From positions 434,001 through 498,000 of the forward strand of contig NZ_AQYJ01000027.1 in assembly GCF_000380565.1 (NCBI RefSeq): a DNA stretch of 64,000 nt. The letters are read 5' to 3'. The DNA is from Microbulbifer variabilis ATCC 700307 (lineage in GTDB: Bacteria > Pseudomonadota > Gammaproteobacteria > Pseudomonadales > Cellvibrionaceae). A program made the translations under genes and the position numbers. Under the pieces are notes generated by a model, which saw nothing but the letters and a program-made list of their open reading frames with translations, was not told the origin of the DNA and did no database searches. Positions 55,727 through 64,000 of the stretch are shown piece after piece; position 1 is the stretch's first letter; every line of letters starts with the position of its first letter.

Positions 55727-55758
55727 GTAATAACAATTTTTATTGGACATTAAATAGC

Positions 55759-57144
55759 ATGAACCAGATGAGTACTGAATTTAAAGACTTCAAGATCGCG
55801 GATATTTCCAAGGCTGAATGGGGCCGCCGTGAAATCGAAATCGCTGAAGGCGAAATGCCGGCACTGATGACTTTGCGGGAAAAATATCGTGCAGACCAAC
55901 CCCTCGCAGGTGCGCGTATCATGGGTTGCATTCATATGACCATCCAGACCGCGGTTCTGATTGAGACTCTGGTTGCCCTGGGTGCAGAAGTGCGCTGGTC
56001 TTCTTGTAATATTTTCTCAACCCAGGATCACGCTGCTGCGGCCATTGCCGCAAGTGGCATTCCGGTATTTGCCTGGAAGGGCGAGACTGAGGAAGAGTAT
56101 GAGTGGTGTCTGGAGCGCACTGTTGGTGCCGATGTCGCCGGCTGGCAGCCGAATATGATTCTCGATGATGGTGGAGATCTTACCGAACTGCTGCATCGTA
56201 AGTACCCTGATATTCTCGATAACTGTCACGGTATTAGTGAAGAGACTACCACTGGTGTACACCGCTTGCAGGACATGTTGCGTGAAGGCACCTTAAAGGT
56301 ACCGGCAATCAACGTAAATGACTCTGTTACTAAGAGTAAAAACGACAATAAATATGGTTGTCGTCACAGTTTGAACGATGCGATCAAGCGTGCTACCGAC
56401 CATCTGTTGGCTGGTAAAAAAGCATTGGTTATCGGTTACGGTGATGTGGGTAAAGGTTCAGCGGCCTCCCTGCGCCAGGAAGGCATGATTGTAAAAGTGT
56501 CTGAAGTAGATCCGATTTGCGCTATGCAGGCCTGCATGGATGGTTTTGAGCTGGTGTCCCCGTACATTGACGGTATCAACACCGGCACTGCGGAAGGTAT
56601 TAATAAGGAGTTGCTGGCCAATACTGACTTGATCGTAACGACTACCGGTAATGCCAATGTATGCGATGCGCATATGCTTTCAGCTCTGAAAAGCGGCGCA
56701 GTTGTGTCGAATATCGGTCACTTTGATAACGAGATTGATACTGCCTTTATGCGTGAGAACTGGGAGTGGCAGGAAGTTAAGCCCCAGGTACATAAAGTGG
56801 TGCGCAACAGTGAGACCAATGATCACCTGCTGCTGCTATCCGAGGGCCGCCTGGTAAACCTTGGTAATGCTACTGGTCACCCCAGCCGTATTATGGACGG
56901 CTCTTTTGCTAACCAGGTTCTCGCGCAGATTCACTTGTTTGAAGAGAAGTTTGCTGACCTACCTGCAGACCAAAAAGTATCTGCACTGTATGTAAAAGTA
57001 CTGCCCAAGCGCCTCGATGAAGAAGTAGCCCGCTATATGGTTGAAGGTTTTGACGGCGTGATTACCCGTATGACAGAAGAGCAGGCTAAATATATCGGTG
57101 TTTCCGTGGACGGTCCGTTCAAACCAGAAAGTTACAAATACTAA
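55759..57144 (+). CDS. ahcY: Adenosylhomocysteinase
   Basis: AhcY hydrolyses S-adenosylhomocysteine, the inhibitory by-product of SAM-dependent methylation, to homocysteine and adenosine with bound NAD. The 461-residue protein has [50 protein letters not shown], the NAD loop [16 protein letters not shown] and [11 protein letters not shown] at the end. It belongs to the long bacterial form. A hairpin region precedes it and another separates it from metF. ATG 55768 is a possible alternative start. Confidence 0.97.
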   Translation: MNQMSTEFKDFKIADISKAEWGRREIEIAEGEMPALMTLREKYRADQPLAGARIMGCIHMTIQTAVLIETLVALGAEVRWSSCNIFSTQDHAAAAIAASGIPVFAWKGETEEEYEWCLERTVGADVAGWQPNMILDDGGDLTELLHRKYPDILDNCHGISEETTTGVHRLQDMLREGTLKVPAINVNDSVTKSKNDNKYGCRHSLNDAIKRATDHLLAGKKALVIGYGDVGKGSAASLRQEGMIVKVSEVDPICAMQACMDGFELVSPYIDGINTGTAEGINKELLANTDLIVTTTGNANVCDAHMLSALKSGAVVSNIGHFDNEIDTAFMRENWEWQEVKPQVHKVVRNSETNDHLLLLSEGRLVNLGNATGHPSRIMDGSFANQVLAQIHLFEEKFADLPADQKVSALYVKVLPKRLDEEVARYMVEGFDGVITRMTEEQAKYIGVSVDGPFKPESYKY

Positions 57145-57157
57145 TATCCTCATCAAA

Positions 57158-57178
57158 GGCACCGGCTTAGCCGGTGCC
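57158..57178 (+). terminator. Hairpin between ahcY and metF
   Basis: GGCACCGGC (57158-57166) and GCCGGTGCC (57170-57178) form a perfect 9-bp stem with a TTA loop. TAAATTT follows with no real T tract, so it may reduce rather than stop transcription into metF. Confidence 0.6.
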
Positions 57179-57205
57179 TAAATTTCGGAGGGCCTGGAAA
57201 ATAAA

Positions 57206-58045
57206 ATGAAAAACTCCATTCGCATCAGTTTCGAATTTTTCCCACCCAAAACCCCCGAAGGTCGCGCAAAGCTGTATAAAACCCGCGAGGCTTTACAGGC
57301 GTTTAACCCTGAATTTTTCTCTGTCACTTATGGTGCTGGTGGCACTACGCGAGAGACCACCTCGAATATCGTCACTGATATGCGTCGCGATGGTATCTCA
57401 ATTGCACCCCATTTATCTTTCGGTGGTGATAATGAAGAGACAATACTCGGTTTATTGAATACATACCAAGAGGCAGGTGTAAACCGTATTGTAGCACTTC
57501 GTGGTGATATGCCCTCTGGTATGGGAGCTGTGGCGCAACTGGTATATGCGAATGAGTTGGTGGCTTTTATTCGTCGCCATACAGGCGATCATTTCCACCT
57601 GGAAGTTGCCGCTTACCCGGAAATACATCCGGAGTCCAATAGCTATGACGATGATATACGTTATTTAAAGGGAAAATTTGAGGCAGGTGCCAACAGTGCC
57701 CTGACCCAATATTTTTACAACCCCGATTCTTATTTTTATTTTGTTGACCAGTGTGAAAAGGCTGGCATTGATGCACCGATTTATCCAGGAATTATGCCGA
57801 TTATCAATTTTGATAATTTAGTACGCTTCTCACGCAATTGCGGTGCTGAAATTCCACGATGGCTGAAAAAGCGGATGGAGAGTTACCAAAGTCCAGAGGA
57901 TGTTCGTAAATTAGGGCTGGAATTGGTTACTGATTTATGCGAAACCCTGTTGGAGGGTGGCGCACCCGGGTTGCATTTTTATACGATGAATCAGGTTGAT
58001 ACCTCTGCACATATTCTGAAATCTCTAGGCCTAGGGGCAAAATGA
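57206..58045 (+). CDS. metF: Methylenetetrahydrofolate reductase
   Basis: An FAD enzyme that reduces methylene-THF to methyl-THF, the methyl donor for methionine remaking. The 279-residue protein has ISFEFFPPKTPEGRAKLYKT, SVTYGAGGTTRETTSNIV, GVNRIVALRGDMPSG, AAYPEIHPE and APIYPGIMPIINFDNLVRFS, the standard barrel. It follows ahcY in the same direction after the hairpin at 57158, with AGGG/GGAGGG near the ATG. Confidence 0.96.
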   Translation: MKNSIRISFEFFPPKTPEGRAKLYKTREALQAFNPEFFSVTYGAGGTTRETTSNIVTDMRRDGISIAPHLSFGGDNEETILGLLNTYQEAGVNRIVALRGDMPSGMGAVAQLVYANELVAFIRRHTGDHFHLEVAAYPEIHPESNSYDDDIRYLKGKFEAGANSALTQYFYNPDSYFYFVDQCEKAGIDAPIYPGIMPIINFDNLVRFSRNCGAEIPRWLKKRMESYQSPEDVRKLGLELVTDLCETLLEGGAPGLHFYTMNQVDTSAHILKSLGLGAK

Positions 58046-58125
58046 CCTCTCGCTTTTGAAGGAATATTGGGTTCTCAAACCGCAGGAAGGGATTGGTATC
58101 AGATAGCATTTTTTAAGAGTTAGTG

Positions 58126-58812
58126 ATGCGCAAGTACAACCCTCCCACAGAGCCCTGTCTCTCTGTGGTTTTTGAAGATAGTTCCTTGCTGATATTGGAT
58201 AAGCCGAGTGGACTCCTTAGCGTGCCTGGTCGTGATCCCACCAACTGGGATAGTTTGGCTAGCAGAGTTCAAGAATGTTACCCGGAAGCATTGATTGTGC
58301 ATCGGTTGGATATGGATACTTCAGGCCTAGTAGTTATGGCTCGTAGCCCGGAAGCGCATAGACAACTCAGTGTTCTCTTCCAAAATCGTGAGGTAAGTAA
58401 AACCTATATAGCGTGGGTATGGGGAGCTCCTGAAGCTGACTCCGGTAAAGTTGAGCTGCCATTAATCTGTGATTGGCCGAATAGGCCTAAGCAGAAAGTG
58501 GATTTTGAAATAGGTAAACCCTCCCTAACTCGTTGGGAAAAAGTAACAACTTCTGGGAGTCGCAGCTTAATTCGACTTACACCTGTTACTGGGCGATCGC
58601 ATCAATTGCGGGTGCATATGCAGGCAATAGGCCATCCGATATTAGGTGATCCCTTTTATGCGCATATAGAGGCTCTGAGCGCAGCCCCCAGGTTATTACT
58701 GCATGCAAGAGAGCTGGGATTTAAACACCCAGCTACAGGAGAATTGTTGTATTTCAGTAGCGAGCTTTCAAAAGAGTTCTCTTTAGGAAACACTTCGTCA
58801 GAAGTAGTTTGA
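58126..58812 (+). CDS. rluA: RluA-family rRNA/tRNA pseudouridine synthase
   Basis: A 228-residue single-domain pseudouridine synthase without an S4 domain, the plan of RluA, which modifies 23S U746 and tRNA U32. The catalytic motif is VHRLDMDTSGLVVMA with the Asp of RLDMDTSG. Other blocks are LLILDKPSGLLSVPG, SKTYIAWVWGAP and RLTPVTGRSHQLRVHMQAIGHPILGD. GTG 58123 directly before is an alternative start. It shares a bidirectional terminator with tex. Confidence 0.9.
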   Translation: MRKYNPPTEPCLSVVFEDSSLLILDKPSGLLSVPGRDPTNWDSLASRVQECYPEALIVHRLDMDTSGLVVMARSPEAHRQLSVLFQNREVSKTYIAWVWGAPEADSGKVELPLICDWPNRPKQKVDFEIGKPSLTRWEKVTTSGSRSLIRLTPVTGRSHQLRVHMQAIGHPILGDPFYAHIEALSAAPRLLLHARELGFKHPATGELLYFSSELSKEFSLGNTSSEVV

Positions 58813-58822
58813 TATTAAGTTA

Positions 58823-58848
58823 AAAAGGCGATCAATAGATCGCCTTTT
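58823..58848. terminator. Bidirectional terminator between rluA and tex
   Basis: AAAAGGCGATC (58823-58833) pairs with GATCGCCTTTT (58838-58848) around AATA. A run and T run flank the stem on both sides, so it can serve both convergent genes. Confidence 0.9.
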
Positions 58849-58861
58849 GCTTTCACTATTA

Positions 58862-61216
58862 TTACTTCTTATTCTTCATCGCTGCCATCAACAGATCGCC
58901 CATACTGCCACGGTTGTTACCTTGGCCCCCCTTTTGCTGCCGGCTGCCTTGTTGTTTGTTGTAGCGCTGAGCCTGGCGATTTTCCCGTTGATCACCTTTT
59001 TTAACACCTCCGCTTCCCTGTTCTCCTGGTTCGTCGGAGAGACGCATGGAAAGGCCAATACGCTTGCGGACAACGTCCACTTCCATCACTTTTACTTTTA
59101 CAATATCGCCGGCTTTAACCACCTCATGGGGATCTTTGACGAACTTTTCTGAGAGTGCGGAAATATGCACCAGGCCGTCCTGGTGCACACCGATATCCAC
59201 AAAGGCACCGAAGTTGGTGACATTGGTTACGGTACCTTCAAGAACCATAGCCGGGCGCAGGTCCTTGATTTCCTCCACGCCCTCTTCAAAACGAGCGGTG
59301 CGGAATTCCGGACGCGGGTCGCGACCGGGCTTTTCCAGTTCGGCGATGATGTCGGTAACGGTGGGTACCCCGAACTTTTCGTCGGTGTAGTCCGCTGGAT
59401 TCAGGCGACGCAGGAAGGCGGAGTCACCGATCAGGCTGTTGATCTCACGGCTGCTTTTCTCGGCGATGCGTTTTACCACAATGTAGGATTCCGGGTGTAC
59501 GCCGGATTTATCCAAGGGGTTATCGCCATTGTTAATGCGCAGGAATCCGGCGGCTTGCTCAAAGGCCTTTGGGCCAAGGCGAGGGACTTCCATCAGTTGT
59601 TTACGATTTTTAAAGGCACCGTTTTGGTCGCGATAGCTGACGATGTTGCTGGCGATAGAGGCAGTCAGGCCAGAAACTTTGGCCAGCAGTGGTGCTGAGG
59701 CGGAGTTCAGCTCTGCACCGACACCGTTTACACAGTCTTCTACTACAGCGTCGAGGGAGCGCGCTAACTGTGTCTGTGACACATCGTGTTGATATTGGCC
59801 AACACCAATGGATTTGGGTTCGATCTTTACAAGTTCTGCCAGCGGGTCCTGCAGACGGCGGGCGATAGAGATAGCGCCGCGAATAGTCACGTCCAGGTCA
59901 GGGAATTCCCGCGCGGCAAATTCAGAGGCAGAGTACACAGATGCACCAGCCTCGTTCACCACTACTTTCTGCGCGCTGAGTTTGTATTGCTTGATAGTTT
60001 CGCCTACAAACTTATCGGTCTCACGGCTGGCGGTGCCGTTGCCAATAGCGATCAGGCCCACATTATATTTGTTGCATAGGGCTGCGATAACAGCAGCGGA
60101 CTCCTGATGGCGGTTCTGTGGTGGGTTGGGGAAGATAGCGGTGTGGTCCAGTATTTTACCGGTGGCATCTACCACTGCTACTTTGACGCCGGTGCGCAGG
60201 CCTGGGTCCAGGCCGATAGTGGCTTTTTGTCCAGCAGGTGCCGCTAATAACAAGTCTTTAAGGTTGCGGGAGAATACCTTGATCGCTTCTTCCTCGGCTT
60301 TTTCTCGCAGTTCACCCAGCAGGTCGGTTTCCAGTGCGGTAAGCAGCTTGATACGCCAAGTCCAGCGCACTACTTCGCCGAGCCACTTATCTGCAGAGCG
60401 TCCTTCATCGCTAATATCGAAGTGTCTCGCAATCATGGTTTCACAAGGGTGGCCGGCGGTGGGGGGAGCTCCCTCCTCCTCTGGCAAACCTACGCTGATA
60501 GCGAGGATGCCCTCATTGCGGCCGCGAAAAATTGCCAGGGCGCGGTGAGAGGGAACCTTGGACCAGTCTTCGGCATACTCGAAGTAATCGCGGAACTTGG
60601 CTCCCTCTTCTTCTTTACCATCCAGCAGTTTGGATTTGACCTGCCCATCCCGTTTGAGGAATTCGCGCAGTTTGCCCAGAAGCTCGGCATCCTCGGCGAA
60701 TCGTTCCATCAGGATGAATTTGGCCCCGTCCAGGGCAGCTTTGATGTCTTTTACTTGTAGGGAGGCGTCTTCGTGGTCGGTGTTGAGATATTGCTGAGCT
60801 TCTACAGCAGGGTCTAGGCTGGGATCGTTAATCAGCGCATTAGCCAGTGGCTCCAGTCCCGCCTCTATGGCAATTTGTCCTTTGGTGCGACGTTTGGGTT
60901 TGTAGGGAAGGTAGAGGTCTTCGAGGCGGTTTTTGGTGTCGGCACTGTTGATCTGTTGCGCCAGCTCCGGAGAGAGTTTGCCCTGTTCATCAATACTTTT
61001 CAGGATGGCTGCGCGGCGCTCTTCCAGTTCACGCAGGTAGCGTAGGCGATCTTCCAGATTGCGTAATTGGGTGTCATCCAGGGCCCCAGTCACCTCCTTC
61101 CGGTAGCGGGCGATAAATGGCACAGTGGCGCCTTCATCGAGCAGGGATACTGCGGCCGTGACTTGTTGTGGGCGTACATTGAGTTCTTCGGCGATGCGAA
61201 CGTTGATATCCAGCAT
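58862..61216 (-). CDS. tex: Transcription accessory protein Tex (S1 RNA-binding)
   Basis: A 784-residue nucleic-acid-binding protein that stabilises or terminates transcription complexes and contacts ribosomal RNA. The Tex core has [27 protein letters not shown] at the start, the YqgF-like RNase H fold ([18 protein letters not shown]), a helix-hairpin-helix part ([25 protein letters not shown]) and a C-terminal S1 domain ([26 protein letters not shown]). A Lys/Gln/Gly-rich tail ([19 protein letters not shown]) ends it. It converges with rluA. Confidence 0.95.
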   Translation of the reverse strand: MLDINVRIAEELNVRPQQVTAAVSLLDEGATVPFIARYRKEVTGALDDTQLRNLEDRLRYLRELEERRAAILKSIDEQGKLSPELAQQINSADTKNRLEDLYLPYKPKRRTKGQIAIEAGLEPLANALINDPSLDPAVEAQQYLNTDHEDASLQVKDIKAALDGAKFILMERFAEDAELLGKLREFLKRDGQVKSKLLDGKEEEGAKFRDYFEYAEDWSKVPSHRALAIFRGRNEGILAISVGLPEEEGAPPTAGHPCETMIARHFDISDEGRSADKWLGEVVRWTWRIKLLTALETDLLGELREKAEEEAIKVFSRNLKDLLLAAPAGQKATIGLDPGLRTGVKVAVVDATGKILDHTAIFPNPPQNRHQESAAVIAALCNKYNVGLIAIGNGTASRETDKFVGETIKQYKLSAQKVVVNEAGASVYSASEFAAREFPDLDVTIRGAISIARRLQDPLAELVKIEPKSIGVGQYQHDVSQTQLARSLDAVVEDCVNGVGAELNSASAPLLAKVSGLTASIASNIVSYRDQNGAFKNRKQLMEVPRLGPKAFEQAAGFLRINNGDNPLDKSGVHPESYIVVKRIAEKSSREINSLIGDSAFLRRLNPADYTDEKFGVPTVTDIIAELEKPGRDPRPEFRTARFEEGVEEIKDLRPAMVLEGTVTNVTNFGAFVDIGVHQDGLVHISALSEKFVKDPHEVVKAGDIVKVKVMEVDVVRKRIGLSMRLSDEPGEQGSGGVKKGDQRENRQAQRYNKQQGSRQQKGGQGNNRGSMGDLLMAAMKNKK

Positions 61217-61470
61217 TTGATGTTTACATCCGTTTTCCGGGGGATTTCGTACCTCTAGGAGCGGGGTTTGACCGGGAACTAGCCCATCGGTTTCCTTGGC
61301 TTTGTGCGGCCCGCCTGTCTCTCCTACAACGGTAAATTGGGTCGGGCATTATGCGTTACCAGAGCGTTGCGAGAAAGGTTTGCGATAGGGCACAAACTCG
61401 TGCGGCAACCTGCATCCAAATACACGCTTATCTGCGTCGAACATCTGTAAAATGCGCGCTAATTAAAATT

Positions 61471-61486
61471 TGACCAGTTTCGGTCA
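61471..61486. promoter_or_regulatory. TGACC-N6-GGTCA palindrome before the efflux operon
   Basis: TGACC (61471-61475) and GGTCA (61482-61486) are perfect inverted halves, in TTTGACC ... GGTCACAAA context, 16 bp before GTG 61503. It looks like a repressor site; no local regulator gene is seen. Confidence 0.45.
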
Positions 61487-61502
61487 CAAAATGGGGTAGA
61501 GG

Positions 61503-62756
61503 GTGCCTGTGAAAGTGTCGAGCAAGAACAAGCTGTTACTTATCGTTGTGGCCATTGGGGCGGCTGCAATTTCCTTGGTGGTTGCACTGAAGCCCAAACC
61601 TGAGGAGAAACCACCGGAAGCGGTGGTGCCGCCAGTTGCGGATGTTCTCTATGTGGAGCCAGGCCGCCAGACACTGCTGGTGCCCAGCCAGGGTACAGTG
61701 CATGCCCGCCACGAAATTGAAGTGGTGGCTCGTGTTGGTGGTGTTATCGAAAGCGTTGCCGATGCCTTTGTACCCGGTGGATTTTTCTCAAAAGGGGAGC
61801 CCCTGCTGAAGTTTGAGCAAGCCGATTACATTTACAAAGTAACTCGCGCTGAGTCACAGTTAGCCGACGCTAAGTCAGCCCTGGCTCAGGAGCAGGGCCG
61901 TGCCAAGCAGGCCAAGCGTGAATGGCGCGATTTGGGTAGTGAAGAGGCAAATGCCCTGTTCTTGCGTAAGCCCCACCTGGCAGCAGCAGAGGCCGCCGTG
62001 GCAGCAGCGGGCGCGGATCGCGATCAAGCCAAACTGGACTTGAAGCGCACAACGATAACAGCGCCTTTTGCAGGCCGTGTGGTTGAAACCTATGTCGATC
62101 TGGGTCAGTACATCACTCCTGGAACCAGGTTGGCGAAAATCCACAGTACCGGTATTGCCGAAGTGCGTCTGCCCCTGACTGATCAGCAACTTGCCCTACT
62201 CGATCTCCCATTGGGTAAAACAATTGAAAATGGCCCTGAAGTGCGGCTCCAGGCAGTAGTGGCTGGGCGTGAACGGGAGTGGCGTGCGAAGCTCGTACGT
62301 ACCGAGGCGAGCATCGATCCTAATAGTCGCTTTATTTTTGCTGTGGCCCAGGTACAGAACCCTTACAAAGGCGATGCACCGCTGATGAATGGTCTTTTTG
62401 TTGAGGCGGATATCGCCGGTAGGACCTTCGATGATGTGGTGGAATTGCCACGCCAGGCATTGCATGAAGGAGACCACCTTTTGGTTTTGAATGAAGAGAG
62501 CAAGCTCATATTCAAAGAAGTGGAGTTACTGCAGAGCATTGGTGACAAGGTTTGGTTACGTGGTGAAATCGCTACTGGTGATCGCGTGGTGGTTTCCAGC
62601 TTGGGTTATTCCCGCGAGGGCATGGCACTCACTGCCAATCCTCTTAATGAGAAGCCCGCAGGGTTAATTGACAGTGTCGAGGGCACCTCTGATGCGGCTG
62701 CTACAGCGGTCAGTGAGACTGCGGCGGCGAATAACGCCTCACAGGGAGGTCAGTGA
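61503..62756 (+). CDS. RND efflux membrane-fusion protein (HlyD/AcrA type)
   Basis: A 417-residue periplasmic adaptor. The N-terminal anchor is LLLIVVAIGAAAISLVVALKPKP. Then come the biotinyl-lipoyl half motif (GTVHARHEIEVVARVGGVIESVA), a coiled-coil hairpin (AESQLADAKSALAQEQGRAKQ) and the second half (TTITAPFAGRVVETYVDLGQYITPG). A C-terminal beta region (VELLQSIGDKVWLRGEIATGDRVV) follows. The start is GTG 61503, or GTG 61509. It overlaps the permease gene by one base (TGATG), so the two are coupled. The outer-membrane channel partner is not visible here. Confidence 0.92.
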   Translation: MPVKVSSKNKLLLIVVAIGAAAISLVVALKPKPEEKPPEAVVPPVADVLYVEPGRQTLLVPSQGTVHARHEIEVVARVGGVIESVADAFVPGGFFSKGEPLLKFEQADYIYKVTRAESQLADAKSALAQEQGRAKQAKREWRDLGSEEANALFLRKPHLAAAEAAVAAAGADRDQAKLDLKRTTITAPFAGRVVETYVDLGQYITPGTRLAKIHSTGIAEVRLPLTDQQLALLDLPLGKTIENGPEVRLQAVVAGREREWRAKLVRTEASIDPNSRFIFAVAQVQNPYKGDAPLMNGLFVEADIAGRTFDDVVELPRQALHEGDHLLVLNEESKLIFKEVELLQSIGDKVWLRGEIATGDRVVVSSLGYSREGMALTANPLNEKPAGLIDSVEGTSDAAATAVSETAAANNASQGGQ

Positions 62757-64000
62757 TGAACGGCATCATTCCCTGGTTCGTGCGCAACAGTAAGGCCGCG
62801 AACCTGCTGATGATTATGATCATCATCGGCGGTATTTTTGGTATTAGCGGTATCGATCGCGAAGTTTTCCCGGCTATTCAGCCGGGCATTGTAGAGGTGA
62901 ATATTTCCTACCCTGGTGCTGGCCCTGCGGAAGTAGAGCAGCAGGTTACTGTGCGTGTTGAAGAGGCGATCGCTGAGGTCAAGGGAATTAAAGAGGTCAA
63001 CTCTGCCTCGCGCCGTGGCCACTCTTCAGTTGAAGTTCAGGCCGTAGATGGTTATGACGAGCTGCGCCTGCTCAACGATATCAAGGTGCAGGTGGACAGC
63101 ATCAATACTTTTCCTGAGGGGATTGAGCGCCCAATAATCCGACTGCAAGAGTGGGATACCCAGCTGATGATGATCGCCATCGGCGGCCCGGTTTCCGAGC
63201 GTCAGCTCAAGGAAACAGCCCTGGATTTGCGTGACAAACTGACGCTAATCCCCGGTGTGCGCAGTGTGGATATCTGGGGTGAACGCCCCGATGAGCTGTC
63301 GATTGAAGTTTCCGAATTGGATCTGCGCCGCTACAACCTGAGCTTTAACGATGTCGCTGATGCGGTGCGTCGCTCATCCCTGGATTTGCCGGCAGGTATG
63401 GTGCGTTCGGATCGCGGGGATATCCAGGTTCAGACGCGCGGTCAGGCATACAGTGCTGAGGACTTTGAGCGAATTCCCGTAGTCAGCCGCGCCGATGGCT
63501 CGGTATTACTACTGCGTGATGTGGCTACGGTTCGAGACGGCTTTGAAGAGTACAACAACGTCATTCTCTTTAATGGCAACCCGGCCATGAACCTGCGAGT
63601 GGTCCAAGGTGAGCCGTTGGATGTTGTGGGTACCGCTGAGCGGATCAAGACCTTTATGGCAGAGGCTCGAACCCAGCTGCCCCCGGGGATGGAATTTGAT
63701 ATCTGGTTCGACTTCTCCAAGGCCTTTGAAGGTCGCATGAACCTGCTGACTACGAATGCCCTGAGTGGTTTTGTCCTGGTATTCGTAATGCTGATGCTGT
63801 TCCTGCGCCCGGCCCTGGCAATATGGGTGACGGTGGGCATTATGGTGGCATTTCTCGGTGCCCTCTGGCTGTTGCCGATCACGGGTGTCAGCCTGAATAT
63901 GCTGTCACTTTTCGCCTTCCTGTTGATTCTTGGGATTGTGGTGGACGATGCAATTATCGTGGGAGAGGCAGTACACGCAGCTCACGATCGCGGTGTCACA
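62756..64000 (+). CDS. RND efflux permease (AcrB/MexB-like family), 3' end cut by window
   Basis: A 415-codon open part of a large inner-membrane antiporter. It starts with ATG 62756 and the first membrane helix (LLMIMIIIGGIFGISGI). RND blocks follow: VEVNISYPGAGPAEVEQQVTVRVEEAI, the periplasmic pore domain, and membrane helices (LSGFVLVFVMLMLFLRPALAIW, ILGIVVDDAIIVGEAVHAA) with the Asp-Asp proton-relay pair of VDD. The sequence is truncated at the right edge, so the second half is not seen. Substrate cannot be inferred. Confidence 0.9.
   Translation, partial: MNGIIPWFVRNSKAANLLMIMIIIGGIFGISGIDREVFPAIQPGIVEVNISYPGAGPAEVEQQVTVRVEEAIAEVKGIKEVNSASRRGHSSVEVQAVDGYDELRLLNDIKVQVDSINTFPEGIERPIIRLQEWDTQLMMIAIGGPVSERQLKETALDLRDKLTLIPGVRSVDIWGERPDELSIEVSELDLRRYNLSFNDVADAVRRSSLDLPAGMVRSDRGDIQVQTRGQAYSAEDFERIPVVSRADGSVLLLRDVATVRDGFEEYNNVILFNGNPAMNLRVVQGEPLDVVGTAERIKTFMAEARTQLPPGMEFDIWFDFSKAFEGRMNLLTTNALSGFVLVFVMLMLFLRPALAIWVTVGIMVAFLGALWLLPITGVSLNMLSLFAFLLILGIVVDDAIIVGEAVHAAHDRGVT

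Noticed and set aside
54364..55758. SAH or SAM riboswitch in the metK-ahcY region
   Set aside because: The leaders before metK (71 bp) and ahcY (103 bp) are short. The ahcY leader is AT-rich and lacks the GC-rich SAH riboswitch core; the hairpins there are reported separately without a class.

Overview
The window comes from a gammaproteobacterial chromosome with moderate GC content. Gene order repeatedly matches blocks known from Pseudomonas and its marine relatives: algC-coaBC-radC-rpmBG, rsmD/ftsYEX-rpoH, algP-FKBP-rsd-dsbB, priA/rpmE-SPOR-hslVU-DUF971, ubiE-ubiJ-ubiB-hisIE-tatABC, and tkt-epd with metK-ahcY-metF. From memory of such genomes I infer a marine member of the Cellvibrionales, plausibly Microbulbifer-like. 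The sequence alone does not prove the genus. Almost everything is housekeeping. I see no rRNA, tRNA, CRISPR array, prophage or intact insertion sequence.

Layout. 1-3.8 kb: truncated algC, coaBC, radC, rpmB-rpmG. 3.8-9.6 kb: mutM, a DUF5993/DsbB-like pair, a lipoprotein of the amidohydrolase fold without its metal motif, gamma-glutamyltransferase, coaD. 9.6-15.8 kb: rsmD, ftsY-ftsE-ftsX, rpoH, DUF423, trmB. 15.8-17.3 kb: an AT-richer patch with an outer-membrane barrel protein. 17.3-27.4 kb: ABC-F ATPase, TIGR02444 protein, AlgP-like protein, FKBP lipoprotein, Rsd, LrgAB, DsbB, ACP phosphodiesterase, gshA, an unknown protein. 27.4-35.1 kb: malic enzyme, rpmE, priA, SPOR protein, hslVU, DUF971. 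35.3-39.3 kb: two tandem alkaline phosphatases and a CHAD protein. 39.4-45.1 kb: the ubiquinone/histidine/Tat block. 45.1-50.0 kb: an AT-rich accessory stretch with small membrane proteins, a predicted aminopeptidase, a large unknown lipoprotein and a decayed IS30 transposase. 50.0-58.0 kb: epd, tkt, an ArsR-methyltransferase regulator and metK-ahcY-metF. 58.1-64 kb: RluA-type pseudouridine synthase, tex, and an RND efflux pair cut by the right edge.

Functional links. rpoH and a heat-shock-like promoter before hslVU suggest one proteostasis circuit. metK, ahcY and metF cover much of the activated-methyl cycle, next to an ArsR/methyltransferase fusion regulator with a perfect 12+12 bp palindrome in front of it. 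Two PhoA paralogs and a CHAD (polyphosphate-binding) protein form a possible phosphate-handling cluster. Redox and glutathione genes (gshA, ggt, two dsbB-type genes) are dispersed. The most interesting leads are the palindrome at 53355-53380, the paired hairpins before ahcY, the motif-less amidohydrolase, the structured intergenic element near 45.3 kb and the IS30 scar where epd synteny breaks.
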